This document shows, piece after piece, positions 43,709 through 44,882 of a stretch of 44,882 nt of DNA. Under the pieces are notes generated by a model that was given only the letters and a program-made list of their open reading frames with translations, was not told the origin of the DNA and did no database searches. The DNA comes from Alphaproteobacteria bacterium (GTDB lineage: Bacteria > Pseudomonadota > Alphaproteobacteria > Rhizobiales > Hyphomicrobiaceae). The stretch is taken from assembly GCA_018830445.1 (NCBI GenBank), contig JAHJSN010000123.1, forward strand, positions 1 to 44,882, given 5' to 3'. Every line of letters starts with the position of its first letter. Within the stretch, counting starts at the first letter, position 1. The position numbers and the translations under genes were made by a program.

Positions 43709-44569
43709 ATGAGCCACGCCGATCTCATCAAGACAATCGAGGATGCCTTCGAAGCGCGAGACAGCGTCACGACCTCAACCAAAGGTCCGGTTCGCGATGC
43801 GGTCGAGAACGCACTCAACCTGATGGACGGCGGGCAGATCCGTGTCGCGGAAAAGGGCGCCGACGGCAATTGGGTCGTCAACCAGTGGGCGAAAAAGGCC
43901 GTGCTTCTGTCGTTCCGGCTGAACGACAACGAAGTCATCCCGTTTCAGAAGAGCGGCACGTTCGCCAGCCGCGTGCACGGCTGGGATAAGGTTCCCCTGA
44001 AGTACGGCGACTGGCTCGCGGATCAATTCAAGGAAGCCGGTTTTCGCGCGGTGCCCGGGGCCATCGTCCGCCACTCCGCCTATATCGCGCCGGGCGTCGT
44101 GCTGATGCCGTCGTTCGTCAACCTCGGGGCCTATGTCGGCAGCGGAACCATGGTCGATACATGGGCAACGGTCGGATCGTGCGCACAGATCGGCAAAAAC
44201 TGCCATATCTCCGGTGGCGCCGGCATCGGCGGCGTGCTTGAGCCGCTGCAGGCCGGTCCGGTCATCATCGAGGACAACTGCTTCATCGGCGCGCGCGCGG
44301 AAGTCGCCGAGGGCGTCGTGGTCGGTGAAGGATCGGTGCTGTCGATGGGCGTGTACCTTGGTGCATCGACGAAGATCATCGACCGTGCGACCGGCGAAGT
44401 GCACATGGGGCGCGTGCCGCCGTTTTCGGTCGTCGTTTCAGGAACGATGCCGGGCAAGCCGCTGCCGGACGGAACGCCAGGGCCTGGACTTTATTGCGCC
44501 GTGATCGTGAAGACCGTCGACGCGAAAACGCGCTCGAAAACCGGCATCAACGAGTTGCTTCGCGACTAG
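43709..44569 (+). CDS. dapD: DapD, tetrahydrodipicolinate N-succinyltransferase
   Basis: DapD adds succinyl-CoA to tetrahydrodipicolinate in the succinylase branch of lysine and diaminopimelate synthesis. A helical N-terminal domain ([16 protein letters not shown]) is followed by left-handed beta-helix hexapeptide repeats ([20 protein letters not shown], then [18 protein letters not shown]) and the family [12 protein letters not shown]. The length is 286 residues from ATG 43709; an ATG at 43691 is in frame, and neither has a strong ribosome-binding site. The stop codon TAG forms part of the CTAG where the repeat block begins. Confidence 0.96.
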   Translation: MSHADLIKTIEDAFEARDSVTTSTKGPVRDAVENALNLMDGGQIRVAEKGADGNWVVNQWAKKAVLLSFRLNDNEVIPFQKSGTFASRVHGWDKVPLKYGDWLADQFKEAGFRAVPGAIVRHSAYIAPGVVLMPSFVNLGAYVGSGTMVDTWATVGSCAQIGKNCHISGGAGIGGVLEPLQAGPVIIEDNCFIGARAEVAEGVVVGEGSVLSMGVYLGASTKIIDRATGEVHMGRVPPFSVVVSGTMPGKPLPDGTPGPGLYCAVIVKTVDAKTRSKTGINELLRD

Positions 44570-44582
44570 TGGCCTGTCTCGC
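44566..44582. repeat. 17-base direct duplication at the edge of repeat A
   Basis: CTAGTGGCCTGTCTCGC occurs at 44566-44582 and again at 44583-44599, where the full repeat A begins. The first copy is a fragment, starting at the CTAG that contains the dapD stop codon. It could be the scar of an earlier insertion or a slippage duplication. Confidence 0.85.
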
Positions 44583-44658
44583 CTAGTGGCCTGTCTCGCC
44601 TAAATCGTTGTGCTGGCCGCAATCGCTGACGATTTAGGCGAGACATAAAGGCCACTAG
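44583..44658. repeat. Palindromic repeat A, 76 bp, second copy
   Basis: CTAG-bounded inverted repeat, close to the reverse complement of 66-141 and of the same length. The 4-base insertion (ATAA) is here in the right arm, as expected for an inverted copy. The few differences are in the loop (CTGGCCGCAATCGCTG region). Confidence 0.88.
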
Positions 44659-44751
44659 GTAAATCAATGGTTTAGTGTGGCGTTCAGCGCGCCTCAATTG
44701 ACAAATCCTGTGCGGCACCAACAGGTCAATTAAGGCGCGGGGCCACACTAG
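44655..44751. repeat. Palindromic repeat B, complete copy
   Basis: The block runs from the CTAG shared with repeat A to the CTAG shared with repeat C. It has inner inverted arms (TAGTGTGGC...CGCGCCTCAATTGAC against GTCAATTAAGGCGCG...GCCACACTA). The first 18 bases, up to the TA at 44673, are a spacer that is also present in the left-end copy, so A, spacer and B were copied together. Confidence 0.82.
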
Positions 44752-44882
44752 TGTTCCGACTCTGACATATGGTTCCCTGCCGGGAACCTGAATGTCAGCC
44801 CGGAACACTCAGCCCAGAAGACTAGGCAACCTTTTGATTGTGTTCTGGATTCACAAACATTTGACGACCTCCACCCGGGAAT
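44748..44882. repeat. Palindromic repeat C, second copy, cut by window end
   Basis: It matches 40067-40212 in the same orientation: the GGTTCCC/GGGAACC hairpin is identical, and GGCAACCTTTTGATT and the second hairpin's left arm follow. It has about 14 extra bases (CTCAGCCCAGAAGA) between the hairpins. The right end lies outside the window. Confidence 0.85.

Noticed and set aside
44566-44808. Minus-strand frame through the repeats (MFRADIQVPGREPYVRV...)
   Set aside because: It is made entirely of repeats A, B and C. The same opening appears at the other copy of repeat C, so it is repeat sequence rather than a gene.
40067-44882. CRISPR array
   Set aside because: The repeats are long palindromes joined without unique spacers of equal length, and no cas gene is present.

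Overview
The window looks like a GC-rich Alphaproteobacterium, most likely of the Hyphomicrobiales. The reasons are the tlpA/argH/lptM/lysA/DUF4175 neighbourhood, the DUF3305-DUF3306 pair beside a molybdenum formate dehydrogenase, a class I PHA synthase, and a low-complexity DUF4175 protein of the alphaproteobacterial type. No rRNA, tRNA, CRISPR array, phage gene or transposase gene was recognised.

Layout. (1) 1-141 and 44566-44882 carry the same palindromic repeats in opposite orientation, joined at CTAG tetramers; a third repeat lies at 40067-40212. (2) 142-2745: a gene tail cut by a repeat, then a secreted protein of unknown function overlapping a DUF900 alpha/beta hydrolase. (3) 2813-5496: an Mrp/HCF101-like Fe-S carrier ATPase, divergent from fdhD. 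(4) 5787-11664: a heavy-metal RND efflux operon with His-rich proteins and an unusual adaptor; no outer-membrane channel gene is present. (5) 12083-14669: mobA, mobB, a degenerate subtilase-like secreted protein and a DUF3144-like protein. (6) 14672-27505: the formate dehydrogenase region, with DUF3306, DUF3305, a four-cluster ferredoxin-like protein, a 42-residue membrane peptide, a WD40-cytochrome c fusion, cytochrome b (gamma), a small lipoprotein, beta, alpha, a small Tat protein, a TorD-like chaperone, and divergent moaA. (7) 27636-35449: a DUF2892 membrane protein, homoserine dehydrogenase, an AlaC/DapL-type aminotransferase, a lipoprotein, phaC, a MipA/OmpV porin-like protein and a LysR regulator. 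(8) 35960-44569: DUF4175, lysA, lptM, argH, tlpA, two unknown small proteins and dapD.

How the genes work together. Two themes dominate. The first is building and running a periplasmic Mo/W formate dehydrogenase: cofactor synthesis (moaA, mobA, mobB), sulfuration (fdhD), Tat export and chaperone (TorD-like), catalytic and electron-transfer subunits, and extra redox proteins (WD40-cytochrome c, multi-cluster ferredoxin). The second is aspartate-family and arginine biosynthesis (hom, dapD, lysA, argH).

The most unusual signals are the CTAG-joined palindromic elements, two of which begin exactly on the TAG stop codon of a host gene; the WD40-cytochrome c fusion whose stop overlaps the start of a 42-residue ORF; the efflux adaptor with a duplicated metal-binding motif and an internal membrane hairpin; and a proteolytically dead-looking subtilase fold downstream of mobB. 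All functional names come from reading translated sequence against remembered families; no database search was run.
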